Below, in pieces: positions 25,581 through 35,053 of a DNA stretch of 62,753 bases. Each line of letters opens with the position of its first letter. Within the stretch, counting starts at the first letter, position 1. This DNA is from Silicimonas sp. (GTDB taxonomy: Bacteria > Pseudomonadota > Alphaproteobacteria > Rhodobacterales > Rhodobacteraceae). Below the pieces are notes generated by a model. The model ran no database searches and was not told the origin of the DNA. It saw only the letters and a program-made list of their open reading frames with translations. The position numbers and the translations under genes are program-made. Where the stretch lies: NCBI GenBank assembly GCA_022819605.1, contig JAJEGW010000037.1:1-62753 (forward strand). The letters run 5' to 3'.

Positions 25581-26486
25581 GTGTCCCGATTCGCGGCAAT
25601 CTCCACGGTAGCGGTCCTGATGATGCTGTTCGCGAACTTCACGTTCGCGGTCGTGGATACATCCTCGAAGTGGCTTCTGGGCGCGGGCTACGTAGCGATC
25701 CAGCTGGCCTTCTTTCGTTACGCGATTCAGTTTGTCATTACGTCTGGCGTGCTGGCCGGGCTGCGCGGTCGGGGGCTTGCCGCGGCTCGACCCTTGCTGC
25801 CGGTTCTTGTCTTGAGGGCATCGCTTCTGGTCGTGTCCACGATCTTCAATTTCGTGGCGCTGCAATCACTTTCTCTCGCGGTTGCATCGGCAATCATGTT
25901 CTCTGCTCCGATCATCGTTTGCGCTCTCTCGTGGCCGCTTCTGGGCGAAAGGGTCGGGCGTGTGCGCTGGGCGACCGTGGCCTTTGGCTTTGCGGGCGTG
26001 CTGGTCGTCATTCGACCTTTCGGGGAGGATCTGGATCCGGCTGCGTTCCTGATGCTCTTGGCTGCTTCCGGACTTGCGCTCTATTCCGTCCTGACGAGGA
26101 AGCTGTCGCGTGATGTGAAGCCGCTCATCATGCAGTTTCTTCTCGGCCTGACCGGCACGGTCGCGCTCGCGCCGTTTTGCTGGATCTACTGGATTGCGCC
26201 TGCCGGTGCATTCGATCTTGCCTTGATGGTCTCGCTCGGCCTGTTTGCGTGGATCGGGCATGAATTCCTGATCCGCGCGCATCGGGTTGCCGAGGCAAGC
26301 TACCTGATGCCGTATTCGTACAGCTACCTGATCTACATGACGGCAGGCGGCTTCGTTGTCTTTGGCGACCTGCCGGACGCCTGGACGATACTGGGTGCGC
26401 TGATGATCGCCATGTCCGGTCTCATGATCTGGCGTCGCGAAGTGGTGCTCATGCGCGCAGAAGATGCGGGTGAACTCGATCGCTGA
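25581..26486 (+). CDS. DMT-superfamily (EamA) transporter
   Basis: A 301-residue inner-membrane protein with ten predicted hydrophobic spans in two EamA repeats (about 8-140 and 155-290), the layout of RhaT/YdcZ-type metabolite exporters. It starts at GTG 25581, 27 bases after PhyH 2. Co-localised with the two oxygenases, it may export their product or a side product; this is inference from position. Confidence 0.83.
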   Translation: MSRFAAISTVAVLMMLFANFTFAVVDTSSKWLLGAGYVAIQLAFFRYAIQFVITSGVLAGLRGRGLAAARPLLPVLVLRASLLVVSTIFNFVALQSLSLAVASAIMFSAPIIVCALSWPLLGERVGRVRWATVAFGFAGVLVVIRPFGEDLDPAAFLMLLAASGLALYSVLTRKLSRDVKPLIMQFLLGLTGTVALAPFCWIYWIAPAGAFDLALMVSLGLFAWIGHEFLIRAHRVAEASYLMPYSYSYLIYMTAGGFVVFGDLPDAWTILGALMIAMSGLMIWRREVVLMRAEDAGELDR

Positions 26487-26751
26487 CGCCCTGGGGGCCG
26501 CGCGTTCCTTTGTTCTCGACGCTCGCGGGTTGGCGAAGCGAAAGAAGGATCCTTGGTCACCCGGCGCTGGTTACGGCCAAGTGGCAAGAACACGACAGAG
26601 TGTCGGGTGCGCCCTGCAGGCGGCCTGCGAATTGGCAGGGGCGTCATTCGGTGCACGGGATGCAAACGCACGCCCCAACAAGGTGGCGTGCTGGCGCGGT
26701 CGAAGAACGTCTGCATGGGTTGAAGCGTTGCATGACGCCAGTTACCCTTGA

Positions 26752-26769
26752 GTATAACTGGAGTTATAC
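26752..26769. promoter_or_regulatory. Perfect palindrome at the mazE-like start (autoregulatory operator)
   Basis: GTATAACT-GG-AGTTATAC is a perfect 8+2+8 palindrome ending 7 bases before the antitoxin ATG. Toxin-antitoxin promoters are typically bound by the antitoxin at such sites. The only ribosome-site-like bases (GGAG 26760-26763) lie inside the palindrome, so folding of the message could also hide them. Confidence 0.65.
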
Positions 26770-26776
26770 CATCCGT

Positions 26777-27022
26777 ATGAAAACAGCCGTTTCCATTCGC
26801 GACGAAGTCTTCAACGCCGCTGAACATACCGCTTCGGTCATGGGCATTTCCAGAAGTCAACTTTACACGAAGGCTATCGAGGAATTTATCTCGCGACATT
26901 CATGTGAACACGTGACCGAAAGGCTTAACGCTGTCTATGAGGGTGCCGATTCGAATTCGAGCCTCGACAGCAAGCTTGAACATCTTCAATTCCTGTCCCT
27001 TCCGAGCGATGACAAGTGGTGA
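26777..27022 (+). CDS. Ribbon-helix-helix antitoxin (MazE/PemI type)
   Basis: An 81-residue protein with the ribbon-helix-helix DNA-binding N-terminus (MKTAVSIRDEVFNAAEHTA, then MGISRSQLYTKAI) and an acidic C-terminal tail that would wrap the toxin. It starts just after a perfect palindrome and overlaps the toxin gene by 4 bases (GTGA, 27019-27022). The reading frame is intact although the toxin is not. Confidence 0.83.
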   Translation: MKTAVSIRDEVFNAAEHTASVMGISRSQLYTKAIEEFISRHSCEHVTERLNAVYEGADSNSSLDSKLEHLQFLSLPSDDKW

Positions 27023-27382
27023 AGCGCGGAGAAGTTTGGTGGGACCGAACTACCTGAGCCTCGGGGATCCGAGCCGGGAAATCGTCGCCCGGTCTTGATC
27101 GTTCAATCCGACAATTTCAATCGGAGCAGAATTCAATCTGTCGTCGTGACTGGCATCACGTCAAACCTGAGGCTGGCGGCCGCCCCTGGAAACGTTCGTC
27201 TCGCTCGCCGTGATACAGGTCTGTCGAAGGACTCTGTTATCAATGTCTTGCAGATTCTCACATTGGACCGGCAGTTCCTGAGCGAAAGGGCAGGTCATGT
27301 CTCCGATGCTGTCATCAGGCAAGTTGAAGATGGTTTGAAGCTCGTACTTGGCGGGCGAGGAGAGGAAGGCAAAAAGGACTGA
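27019..27382 (+). pseudogene. MazF/PemK toxin gene, frameshifted
   Basis: The first eight codons read VKRGEVWW, the hallmark MazF start, then TGA appears at 27055. In the next frame the protein continues from LPEPRGSEPG, through NRRPVLIVQSDNF, AITSNLRLA-like GITSNLRLAAAPGN, and ends at 27382 with the normal MazF C-terminus. The break lies at 27043-27049, where one base more than a multiple of three is present. A single-base insertion explains it; a sequencing error is the other explanation. If real, no full toxin is made and the antitoxin is left without its partner. Confidence 0.83.
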
Positions 27383-27822
27383 CAGAGAGTTCGTTCTCGC
27401 CTTCGCGTTGCCTGAGAACGCACCGGACGAGGAAATGGTTCTTGACGTCTTCTGTGAAGCGGGCTGCAATGACACGACTGTCGGCCTTGGCATGCAAAGT
27501 GCTGTCGGCCAAGCCTTCACCCGATGAGGTGTCGATCCGGTATCCGTCATCCGGCACGTCACCGCGCAGGCCATGGCCGGTTTCCGCAGGAACCGAACTC
27601 CGGAAAGTCCGGTCCACTCCTGAACGCATGAAGGATGTTGCCGCGCAAGCATAGGTCAAGTGACGAGACAGTGTCCTGATTCGTGATCGAAGAACGGGCT
27701 GCAGGTACTTGGCGCCAGGTTCCTGTCGGCTGAGATCGGGTGAACGCATCGATACGCGTCGCGCTGCACCACGCTCGATTGCGGGTCTGCGTTCGCAGCA
27801 GGAACGTTCCCGAACTCGACCG
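27383..27822. other. No supported gene (440 bp)
   Basis: Open frames on both strands are short or lack family resemblance and ribosome sites. The stretch lies between the broken mazF and the 3' end of the alginate lyase gene and is probably degenerate. Confidence 0.5.
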
Positions 27823-30147
27823 TCAGGGGAGCACCTCAAGTTTGACGTGACTGAAGTCCAGGCCATTGTCCGGCGCGTCAACCAAGTTGCCAAAACCAAA
27901 AGTCTTGCTGTTCACGTGAAAGGCGAGCATGCCGAAATTGTTCACTTCGCTGCCTTCATCAACCAGACTGAACTCGCTCAGAACCTCGCCATGCCGACTG
28001 AGCGAGCCTGAAATCTCGATGCCATTGCCCACCTTTTTCACGACCATGGTGCCGGTGTAGGTCTGCTTGGCGGCAAACCGGTATGGTGCCCCTCCGCCGC
28101 CCAAGTGCTGGTAGCCCTTCGTCGTGCCCATCAGGCGCCCCTGCTTGTCATTCTTGTGCTTGCGGATATCGATGTTCGCCGCCGCAGCGTCTTCAAGATT
28201 GATGTCGAAATCAATCATGTAGCCTGGCAAGCCGTCATAGGTTCTGTTGTGTTTCTTTGACGACGCCGACAGGTCGCCTTCTAGTTCGGCACGCTCCAGC
28301 TTGTCATGGAATCCGACACGGAATGCTGACCTGCGGTCAGTGCCGATTGTTTCCGGGGTGGTGAACGTGAAGGTCGCCAGCAAGGATTGCCCCTCCGCCA
28401 ATGTTTGCGGCCTGAAAGTTGCCCGTATCCCACGTCCTGAGGTTCCAGATACAAGACCAAGCTTGCCCGGGCCCACCTCGATGGCCTTGCTCGTGCTGGT
28501 CGTCCACCAGTTTGCATCGTTGGGATCTGCACCGTCGTTGCGACCGCCGTCGGCAAAGCGGTCGTCGAAGACAACGCCGGACACAGCAGGGGAAGGCGGA
28601 GTTTTCCTTTCGGCTTCCTGTGCTTCGACAGCTGCCATTAGTGCATCGGCATCAATGCCCTCAGGTGCCGGATCGTGCGAGTATTCCAGCTTGTAGAAGG
28701 TCACCATATCGAAGTCCCGTTCAGGAATGGGACTGGAATTGTTTTGTGAATAGGCGCCTGCCTTGAAGAACATGAACTCATCCACGACGCTGAAACCGCT
28801 GTCGCGCATGTCATAAGGTTCGGCGACATGCTCGCGGCCATCATCCCGAATGATCTTCAGGTGCAGCATCGGAATGACTTTGTCGCCTTCTGGTGTGCCC
28901 TTGGCTTCGATTTCGTAGCTGAACACCTCGTCCAGCGCGATTCCGTCGTCCGGGTTCTGTGCTTGGTCGGCGCGACTGCCGATGACTTCGACCCACTGTT
29001 CCTTGCCGATAGCCGGCTCATGGGCGAAATAGATCGAACCGTATTTGTTCTTGGGCAATTTGCGATAGTAGAGGCGGATCGGCTCGTCGTCCTTGGCGTG
29101 AATTTGCCCGATAATCACGCGCCCGATCTGATAGGCCTTTCCCTGACGGGTAACCTGGTTCACGGCCAATGTCGCCCTTAGCACGCCATCCACGCCAGCG
29201 GCTTGTGCCTGCGCGGCCAGCGGGGCGGAGGAAAAGACCCAGTTGTTCTTGTTCGGAAAGCCGCCGTCGATCCGGGTGGCAATGGTCTCATCGCCCCGGC
29301 GCAGCATGCCGCGCAATTCACTGCGTGTGTAGTTCGTGTTCCTGGATGTCTTTGCGCCCGCCGGGGTGGATCGAAACACCATGCCCCCGGTAACCGGGTC
29401 GGTGTAGAAAAAGCGCGGATCGGTCCAACCCGCAGCCAGCTCCCTTTCATATACGCTGTCGGCTTTGCCGTCGCCGTTATCATCAGCCGGTGTTGTGACA
29501 TACCAGCCAGTCAGATCGAAGTTCTCGCCGGGCGGCACATCAACGCGCAGGCCGAACAAGCCTCGTCCCTTGCGTTCGGTCAGCACAGGCTGGGCGGGCT
29601 TCTCTACGAGAACGCCGCAGCCGATGGCGGCCACTTCGACGATGCTGTTCCAGTCGTTGCTTTCGTTCCCGTTGCTGACGATGCGGACAAACTGTGCCTG
29701 GACCGCGTCAAGAGAGTAGGTTTCGAAGTCAAGCGTTGTGCCGCTGGTTTGTCGTACCGGAATGACGACTTGATAGTTTGCACCATCGACTGATGTCTCG
29801 ACGGAAAACTCGGCCTTGCGGCTGTCGCCCTTGTACCAGGCGATGTTCAGGGAATTCAGTGTCTGACGCGCACCAAGATCCAGAAGCAGGGCTTTGGATG
29901 CACCTTGTGACTGGTTGGACCAGCGGGAGTCGGGGTCAAGATCGCCGTCGATGGAATTTTCGGGACCATGCGTCTCTTCATAGAGGCCATCATCGGTTGC
30001 GGAAACAATGGTCAGATTGCCGTCGACGTCACAGGCGGCACTAGCGACCCCTTGCGGGCTCAGGCCACAAGCAAGACCAATGCAAATCGATTTCCAACAA
30101 GAGAGTTTCAGGGTGACCTCCCCGAGCAGCCCTGTCTGGCTGGTCAA
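27823..30147 (-). CDS. Secreted alginate lyase, PL7 family, with F5/8-C and unknown C-terminal domains
   Basis: About 762-774 residues. A Sec-type leader is followed by a discoidin/F5/8 type C carbohydrate-binding domain (about 45-180), then a PL7 catalytic domain with the three family motifs RSELR (near 274), QIH (near 347) and FFKAGAYSQNN (near 459-470), which hold the catalytic Arg, Gln, His and Tyr. PL7 enzymes cleave alginate by beta-elimination. A third part, from about 520 to the end, is rich in beta-strand patterns and matches no family I know. The start is unclear: TTG 30147 opens the frame, but the best ribosome site (GGGGAGG) would suit a CTG at 30111. It could feed uronates to the KDG genes at 14-19 kb. 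Confidence 0.85.
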   Translation of the reverse strand: MTSQTGLLGEVTLKLSCWKSICIGLACGLSPQGVASAACDVDGNLTIVSATDDGLYEETHGPENSIDGDLDPDSRWSNQSQGASKALLLDLGARQTLNSLNIAWYKGDSRKAEFSVETSVDGANYQVVIPVRQTSGTTLDFETYSLDAVQAQFVRIVSNGNESNDWNSIVEVAAIGCGVLVEKPAQPVLTERKGRGLFGLRVDVPPGENFDLTGWYVTTPADDNGDGKADSVYERELAAGWTDPRFFYTDPVTGGMVFRSTPAGAKTSRNTNYTRSELRGMLRRGDETIATRIDGGFPNKNNWVFSSAPLAAQAQAAGVDGVLRATLAVNQVTRQGKAYQIGRVIIGQIHAKDDEPIRLYYRKLPKNKYGSIYFAHEPAIGKEQWVEVIGSRADQAQNPDDGIALDEVFSYEIEAKGTPEGDKVIPMLHLKIIRDDGREHVAEPYDMRDSGFSVVDEFMFFKAGAYSQNNSSPIPERDFDMVTFYKLEYSHDPAPEGIDADALMAAVEAQEAERKTPPSPAVSGVVFDDRFADGGRNDGADPNDANWWTTSTSKAIEVGPGKLGLVSGTSGRGIRATFRPQTLAEGQSLLATFTFTTPETIGTDRRSAFRVGFHDKLERAELEGDLSASSKKHNRTYDGLPGYMIDFDINLEDAAAANIDIRKHKNDKQGRLMGTTKGYQHLGGGGAPYRFAAKQTYTGTMVVKKVGNGIEISGSLSRHGEVLSEFSLVDEGSEVNNFGMLAFHVNSKTFGFGNLVDAPDNGLDFSHVKLEVLP

Positions 30148-31781
30148 GCTTGAGTGTTAGCGCATGTCAAGCCGGGGGACAATTGGATCATCGTCCCGGA
30201 TCCTCGAGCAGAATTGCTGCGACGCTGCATGATTGCAAATTGGGTTGTTGATCACCTGACGCAACGGGAGTGTTTCCCTTGCATTCATGTCCGGCATAAC
30301 GGAGAGCGTGTCTGGAGCGTCGTCTGAAGTGCCTGTGTTTAGGTCGCAGACCAATCTCGCGTGCGTCCAGCCGCGTTGCTGGTGGCGATCAGGCAGAACG
30401 ATCTCGTGCTGACGCCGCCAAAGGATGCGGCCCGTCGCAGGCATGAACGGATCTGGATGCCCCGCACGCCGGCTGTGGACCGTGGCCATCTCCACAACTC
30501 TTCGATTCGAAGATCGCGGACGCGGTTTCGAGAGAGTGCCCGCAAGGCTGAAGTTAGTTTCGAGGTCGTCGCGGTCTGCCAGATCATCTGGGGATCAATC
30601 CAGATGGTCAGCGACCAGTGCCGATTCAGATCTTCATTGTGAGGCGACCTGTTCGTCGTCTTGAGCTTCGCAGGGCTCCCACTGCGCGTGGCCTCCGGCT
30701 ATCACACTGGTCTCGCGTGATGAATCCCAGACCGTAGCTTTGCAACCAAGGCTTTTTCGATCCCGCGCGTTGCGCTTCTCGATCTCGATTGCGGTTGCCA
30801 GCATCGTAGTGCCGCAACCATTTCCAACATCGTCAAAAGAGTGGACGCATTTGAATTCGTGCTCCACGATCGCAAGGGGATTACAGACTTTATTGAAAGG
30901 CATGGAGGAAAAGTGTTGCGCTTTCGTTCTGCCCGTGCATTATGCGCGGGAGAGGGTTAGGTGCATTCAACAACTGAACCGCAGGGCTGCGAGTGCCGGC
31001 GGGAATGTAGCGCACAAGGTCCGCAAAGTTGCCGCGATGTCAACGCGGCACGGAACATTCTCCATCGCCTTGCGGCGGTGGCCGGGTGGGTCATCGGCTC
31101 CAAAAGCCGTCCCGGTGCGTCCGAGAGTGTTCTTGAAGACTATTGCGCCGGGTTGCCGGACGAGGACGCGGAACGGTATACGGCTGAAGCATTTCAGTCA
31201 TGTATATAAGCCCCATTGAAAGGAATCCGACAATGGTCGCGGATACCTTGGCCGCAGCCTGACGCAGCTTGGGAGGCACAGGCGGAAGAAAACGACAGGC
31301 TGTCCTTGATCGCGTTCAAGGGCGTCAAGGAGTTGATCGGCCGCACCCCCCGATGTGCCTTGGTTGGCAAACTTGGATACAAAATGCGGCCCATGAGCGC
31401 ATCCCTCGGAACGGTTCGAAGTCCCCGGAGTTTCGCAATGTGTCCGAGTTTCGCAGGCTGTCACTCGGCCTAAGGTGATGATGAACGGGCATCGCTAAAG
31501 TTGGCCGATTCCGATCCCGAAACGAGTCGACAATCGGCTAGATCCTGCCTTTGGATGTCCAACTGACGCGGGGAAAGACATGTACGCGGCCGGGGTCGAC
31601 TACCGATGCAACCGTGCTTCCGGCTCGCTGCGACTTTTCCTCGGACATACGCATGAGGCATAGGATTCTCGTTCTTGACATTAGATCGTCCTTGCAGGCG
31701 ACAATAGAACCGCACAAGTTCAAGTCGGGGCCTTCATGCGGCTTGGCGAGATGCGACACCTGACCAACATAAATTGGAGCC
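30148..31781. other. 1.6 kb of degenerate DNA
   Basis: No complete gene is visible on either strand. It holds a scrap of a TnpB gene (30961-31209) and a minus-strand open frame at 30634-30903 (89 codons) that has protein-like composition but no recognisable family. Frames around it are broken. It looks like an old insertion site between the alginate lyase gene and the DUF2461 gene. Confidence 0.55.
30961..31209 (+). pseudogene. TnpB (OrfB) remnant
   Basis: The translation contains CECRRECSAQGPQSCRDVNAARN in two pieces, of which RDVNAARNIL is the conserved RuvC-III/zinc-ribbon end of TnpB. The zinc ribbon is compressed and the upstream part of the gene is missing. It is a second, decayed copy of the type of gene seen at the start of the window. 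Confidence 0.6.
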
Positions 31782-32504
31782 ATGACGGTGCCCGACTTGC
31801 TTACTCCCGAACTGTTCCGCTTCCTGCGGGAGCTGCGTGAAAACAACAACAAGGAATGGTTCACGGACAACAAGCCGCGATTTCGTGAAGTCGTGCAGCT
31901 GCCGATGATCGGCTTCATCGAGACAATGGCGCCATGGCTGGCGGAAAACGCGCCCGCCTTCGTCGCCGACACCCGTCTCAACGGAGGGTCGCTGTTCCGC
32001 ATCTACCGCGACACCCGGTTCAGCACCGACAAGACCCCTTACAAGACCAATGTCGGATGCCATTTTCGCCATCGCGTAGGCAAGGATGCTCACGCCCCGG
32101 GCTTCTACGTCCACATCGCGCCGGACGAAGTGCTCTTTGGCGGCGTGATATGGGTGCCGCCGACACCGGTCCTGAACCGGATCCGCGATGCAATCGTCGA
32201 AGACCCAGGGCGATGGCGCGCAATCCAGCGGGCGCCCGCCTTCACTGAAGTGCTCGGCGGGTTGCATGATGCCGGTTCGTTGAAGAATGCCCCGCGCGGC
32301 TTCCCAAGTGATCACCCCTGTCTTGACGATCTCAAGCGCAAGTCGCTGTTTGCCTTTGCCAGATGCACCGAAGCCCAGGTTTGTGCCGACGATTTCCCCG
32401 AGCGCGTGGCAGAAGCCTTTGAAGCGCTGTCACCATTGATGAAGTTCCTGGTCAATGCCCTAGGCTTGGACTGGGAGCACAGCCGAGACCCGATGTTCGC
32501 CTGA
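31782..32504 (+). CDS. DUF2461 (TIGR02453) family protein
   Basis: A 240-residue protein with the DUF2461 pattern: FLRELRENNNKEWFTDNKP near the start, RIYRDTRFSTDKTPYKTN and GFYVHIAPDE. The family is widespread in bacteria; its function is unknown. A TTGGAG ribosome site precedes the ATG. The gene is complete and stands alone. Confidence 0.87.
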   Translation: MTVPDLLTPELFRFLRELRENNNKEWFTDNKPRFREVVQLPMIGFIETMAPWLAENAPAFVADTRLNGGSLFRIYRDTRFSTDKTPYKTNVGCHFRHRVGKDAHAPGFYVHIAPDEVLFGGVIWVPPTPVLNRIRDAIVEDPGRWRAIQRAPAFTEVLGGLHDAGSLKNAPRGFPSDHPCLDDLKRKSLFAFARCTEAQVCADDFPERVAEAFEALSPLMKFLVNALGLDWEHSRDPMFA

Positions 32505-32593
32505 ACCGCTTAGGGCGGCTGGATCGTTCTCCTGCCTCGCTGACACTCGCGGAATTCATCCAGAATGTTCTTTAAGGATTGAAGCCTGAAAGC

Positions 32594-32821
32594 TCATTCG
32601 TCCAGGCGGTCGCCTGAATTCCCTTGGTAGTTATCTGGATCAAACTTCACGAAAAATTCGTACGCCAGATAGACCGCAAGGGCGAAGATTAGAATGAACC
32701 AGAACGGGCTGTTCCAGTAAAGTTCGAGAAGACTCCAGCCAAAGCAAAAGCCACAGATCGCGACCCGCCGCAATAACGGCCGGAAGACCGGATTGTGCAG
32801 CCCGAGCGGATCCCGTCTCAA
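32594..32821 (-). CDS. Small inner-membrane protein (DUF3329-like)
   Basis: A 75-residue protein with LHNPVFRPLLRRV at the N-terminus, two hydrophobic spans (about 18-34 and 38-56) and an acidic tail. The N-terminal NPVFRPLWRR-type motif resembles DUF3329 proteins common in Rhodobacterales. Function unknown. It follows the inositol-dehydrogenase-like gene on the same strand, 44 bases away. Confidence 0.62.
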   Translation of the reverse strand: MRRDPLGLHNPVFRPLLRRVAICGFCFGWSLLELYWNSPFWFILIFALAVYLAYEFFVKFDPDNYQGNSGDRLDE

Positions 32822-32864
32822 TTCGCGGCTCCCTCGGGCAATGGAGCCCTCAATCCTGACAGAC

Positions 32865-33869
32865 TCATTTCATCACCTCATCTATCGTTACCGCGCGACT
32901 CTCGGCCACCGAGACGTTCGCGGCTTCCGCCAAAACAAGCGCCATCAGGCCGTCATGTCCGGAAACCAGCGGTGCCGTCGCGGATTCAACGACTTGCACG
33001 AATGCGCTGATCTCGTCTGCGTAGGCCGCTTCGTAGCGCTCCATGAAAAAATTCTGGAGAGGCGGGCGCACATAGCCGTCCGACGTAGCTGTCTCGACAC
33101 GCGCTTCATGCACGTTTTCGGCAGATGCCATGCCGCCTGATCCCAGAACCTCGATCCGCTGGTCGTAGCCGTAGGCGGCGCGTCTCGAATTCGAAATCAC
33201 GCATTGCCGTCCGGAATCGGTCTTCAGGAGGACGTTCACGCTGTCAAAATCTCCGGCTTCGCCGATGGCCGGGTCGACCAGGACCGAGCCTTGGGCAAAG
33301 ACGCTTTCGATCTCCTCGTCCAGAAGCCAGCGCGCCATGTCAAAGTCATGGATCGTCATGTCCCGGAAGATGCCGCCGGAGCGCCTGATGTAGTCGATCG
33401 GCGGTGGCCCGGGGTCGCGCGACGTGATCATCACCATCTCCACATCCCCAATGCGGCCTTCGGCGATCACCGACTTCAGCGCCTTGAAATCCTTGTCGAA
33501 GCGCCGGTTGAACCCGATCATCAATGTCGCTCCCTCCACCTCAACCACGTCAAGGCAGGCGCGAACCCTTTTGACGGAGAGGTCCACGGGCTTCTCGCAG
33601 AATATGGCCTTTCCGGCACGCGCAAGGAGCTCGATCTGTTCCGCATGCAGGTCGGTTGGCGTGCAGATCAGGACCGCATCGATGTCATCAGCTTCCGCGC
33701 AGGCCTCGACCGACCTGATTTCGCAACCGTATGCGGCCTGAATGGCGTCGGCAGCGGCGGCTACGGGATCATGCACAGCCACAAGCTCCGCCGTGTCGTT
33801 CGCGGCAATCGCGCGCGCATGCACCTGGCCGATCCGGCCCGCCCCAAGAATGGCAAGTCGCACCGCCAT
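32865..33869 (-). CDS. Inositol 2-dehydrogenase-like oxidoreductase (IolG/GFO-IDH-MocA)
   Basis: A 334-residue GFO/IDH/MocA enzyme. The NAD loop is GAGRIGQVHA, EKPVDLS holds the catalytic Lys, and TIHDFDMARW holds the active-site Asp/His pair. The GFNRRFDKDF segment is characteristic of IolG, which oxidises myo-inositol to scyllo-inosose. Start ATG 33869 is the family's usual N-terminus. No other iol genes are nearby, so scyllo-inositol or another cyclitol/sugar is also possible. Confidence 0.85.
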   Translation of the reverse strand: MAVRLAILGAGRIGQVHARAIAANDTAELVAVHDPVAAAADAIQAAYGCEIRSVEACAEADDIDAVLICTPTDLHAEQIELLARAGKAIFCEKPVDLSVKRVRACLDVVEVEGATLMIGFNRRFDKDFKALKSVIAEGRIGDVEMVMITSRDPGPPPIDYIRRSGGIFRDMTIHDFDMARWLLDEEIESVFAQGSVLVDPAIGEAGDFDSVNVLLKTDSGRQCVISNSRRAAYGYDQRIEVLGSGGMASAENVHEARVETATSDGYVRPPLQNFFMERYEAAYADEISAFVQVVESATAPLVSGHDGLMALVLAEAANVSVAESRAVTIDEVMK

Positions 33870-33994
33870 CAGTGAATGCCTTCTGCAGTCATGAACATGC
33901 CGCTCAGGCAATCTCGCCGCACGGTTGCCGTCAAGTCGAATCGCACCCTGCCCGGCACCGCGGCTTTTCGGCAGTGTCCCGAGAAGGTATGCAC

Positions 33995-35053
33995 GTGATC
34001 ATGGGCTTCGAACTCAAGTCACTGGTCAACGGAGTGTCGGGTTTCGACATGGTGATCGACGTACGGTCGCCATCGGAATTCGCGGAGGACCGCATTCCCG
34101 GTGCCGTCAGCATGCCTGTCCTCAGTGATGCGCAACGGGCACATGTAGGCACGATCTACACTCAGGAGAGTGCCTTCAAGGCGAGGAAGATCGGAGCCGC
34201 GCTGGTCGCGCGCAATGCCGCGCGGCATATCGCGGGGCCGTTGGCGGAAATGGGCGGCGGATGGAGACCGCTCGTCTATTGCTGGAGAGGCGGGCAGCGT
34301 TCCGCGTCATTTGCGTCGATCCTGTCCCAGATCGGCTGGCGGGCAGAGACCGTCGAAGGCGGCTATTCGAGCTATCGGCGACTTGTCGTGCAGTTGCTGT
34401 ACGATACGGCATTTCCCTCATCCGTCGTGCTTCTTGACGGGAACACCGGCACGGCGAAGACCGAGGTGCTCAATCGCGTCGCAGAGAATGGCGTACAGGC
34501 CATCGACCTGGAAAGGCTGGCCAATCATCGCGGCTCGGTGCTCGGAGGCCAGGGAGTGCAACCCAGCCAGAAGTGGTTCGAGAGCTGCCTGGCGGCAGAG
34601 GTGGCCGCTCTGGATCCGGACAGACCTGTCGTCATCGAGGCCGAAAGCAGCAAGGTTGGAATGCTCAGCATTCCGCCGCGCGTGTTCGAGGCCATGAAAT
34701 CGGCGTGCCGCATAAGGATCGAGGCACCTGTCTCCGCGCGCGCTGGTTACCTCACGCGAGCGTACCAGGATCTGGTCAGCGACAAGATTCTGCTGCTTGA
34801 ACGGCTGGATCGGCTCCAGCGTCTTCAGGGCAGGGAGAAGGTTGCACATTGGAAAGCGCTTGCCGATGCTGGGTCATATATGGAACTCGCTGAGGAACTG
34901 ATCCGCGATCATTACGATCCGAGATACGCGAAGGTGCGTGGCCGGCGCTCGATGGGACCGGAATCCATAATTGCGGCGGAGAGCCTCGGCGACAAGGATC
35001 TGGACCGACTTGCAGGGGAGGTCGGGGAACTGGTCAGTCGACCCGGACCTTGA
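33995..35053 (+). CDS. mnmH: tRNA 2-selenouridine synthase (MnmH/SelU)
   Basis: About 352 residues: an N-terminal rhodanese domain with the catalytic Cys in VYCWRGGQRS, and a C-terminal P-loop domain with GNTGTAKT. The enzyme uses selenophosphate to convert 2-thiouridine to 2-selenouridine at the tRNA wobble base. GTG 33995 is 7 bases after GAGAAGG (33981-33987); ATG 33989 and ATG 34001 are alternatives. Its 3' end overlaps that of the selD fusion, which supplies its selenophosphate, by 20 bases in convergent orientation. Confidence 0.87.
   Translation: MIMGFELKSLVNGVSGFDMVIDVRSPSEFAEDRIPGAVSMPVLSDAQRAHVGTIYTQESAFKARKIGAALVARNAARHIAGPLAEMGGGWRPLVYCWRGGQRSASFASILSQIGWRAETVEGGYSSYRRLVVQLLYDTAFPSSVVLLDGNTGTAKTEVLNRVAENGVQAIDLERLANHRGSVLGGQGVQPSQKWFESCLAAEVAALDPDRPVVIEAESSKVGMLSIPPRVFEAMKSACRIRIEAPVSARAGYLTRAYQDLVSDKILLLERLDRLQRLQGREKVAHWKALADAGSYMELAEELIRDHYDPRYAKVRGRRSMGPESIIAAESLGDKDLDRLAGEVGELVSRPGP

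Noticed and set aside
30634-30903. Minus-strand open frame of 89 codons
   Set aside because: Composition is protein-like but there is no family, no ribosome site and no intact neighbour; noted only under the degenerate region.
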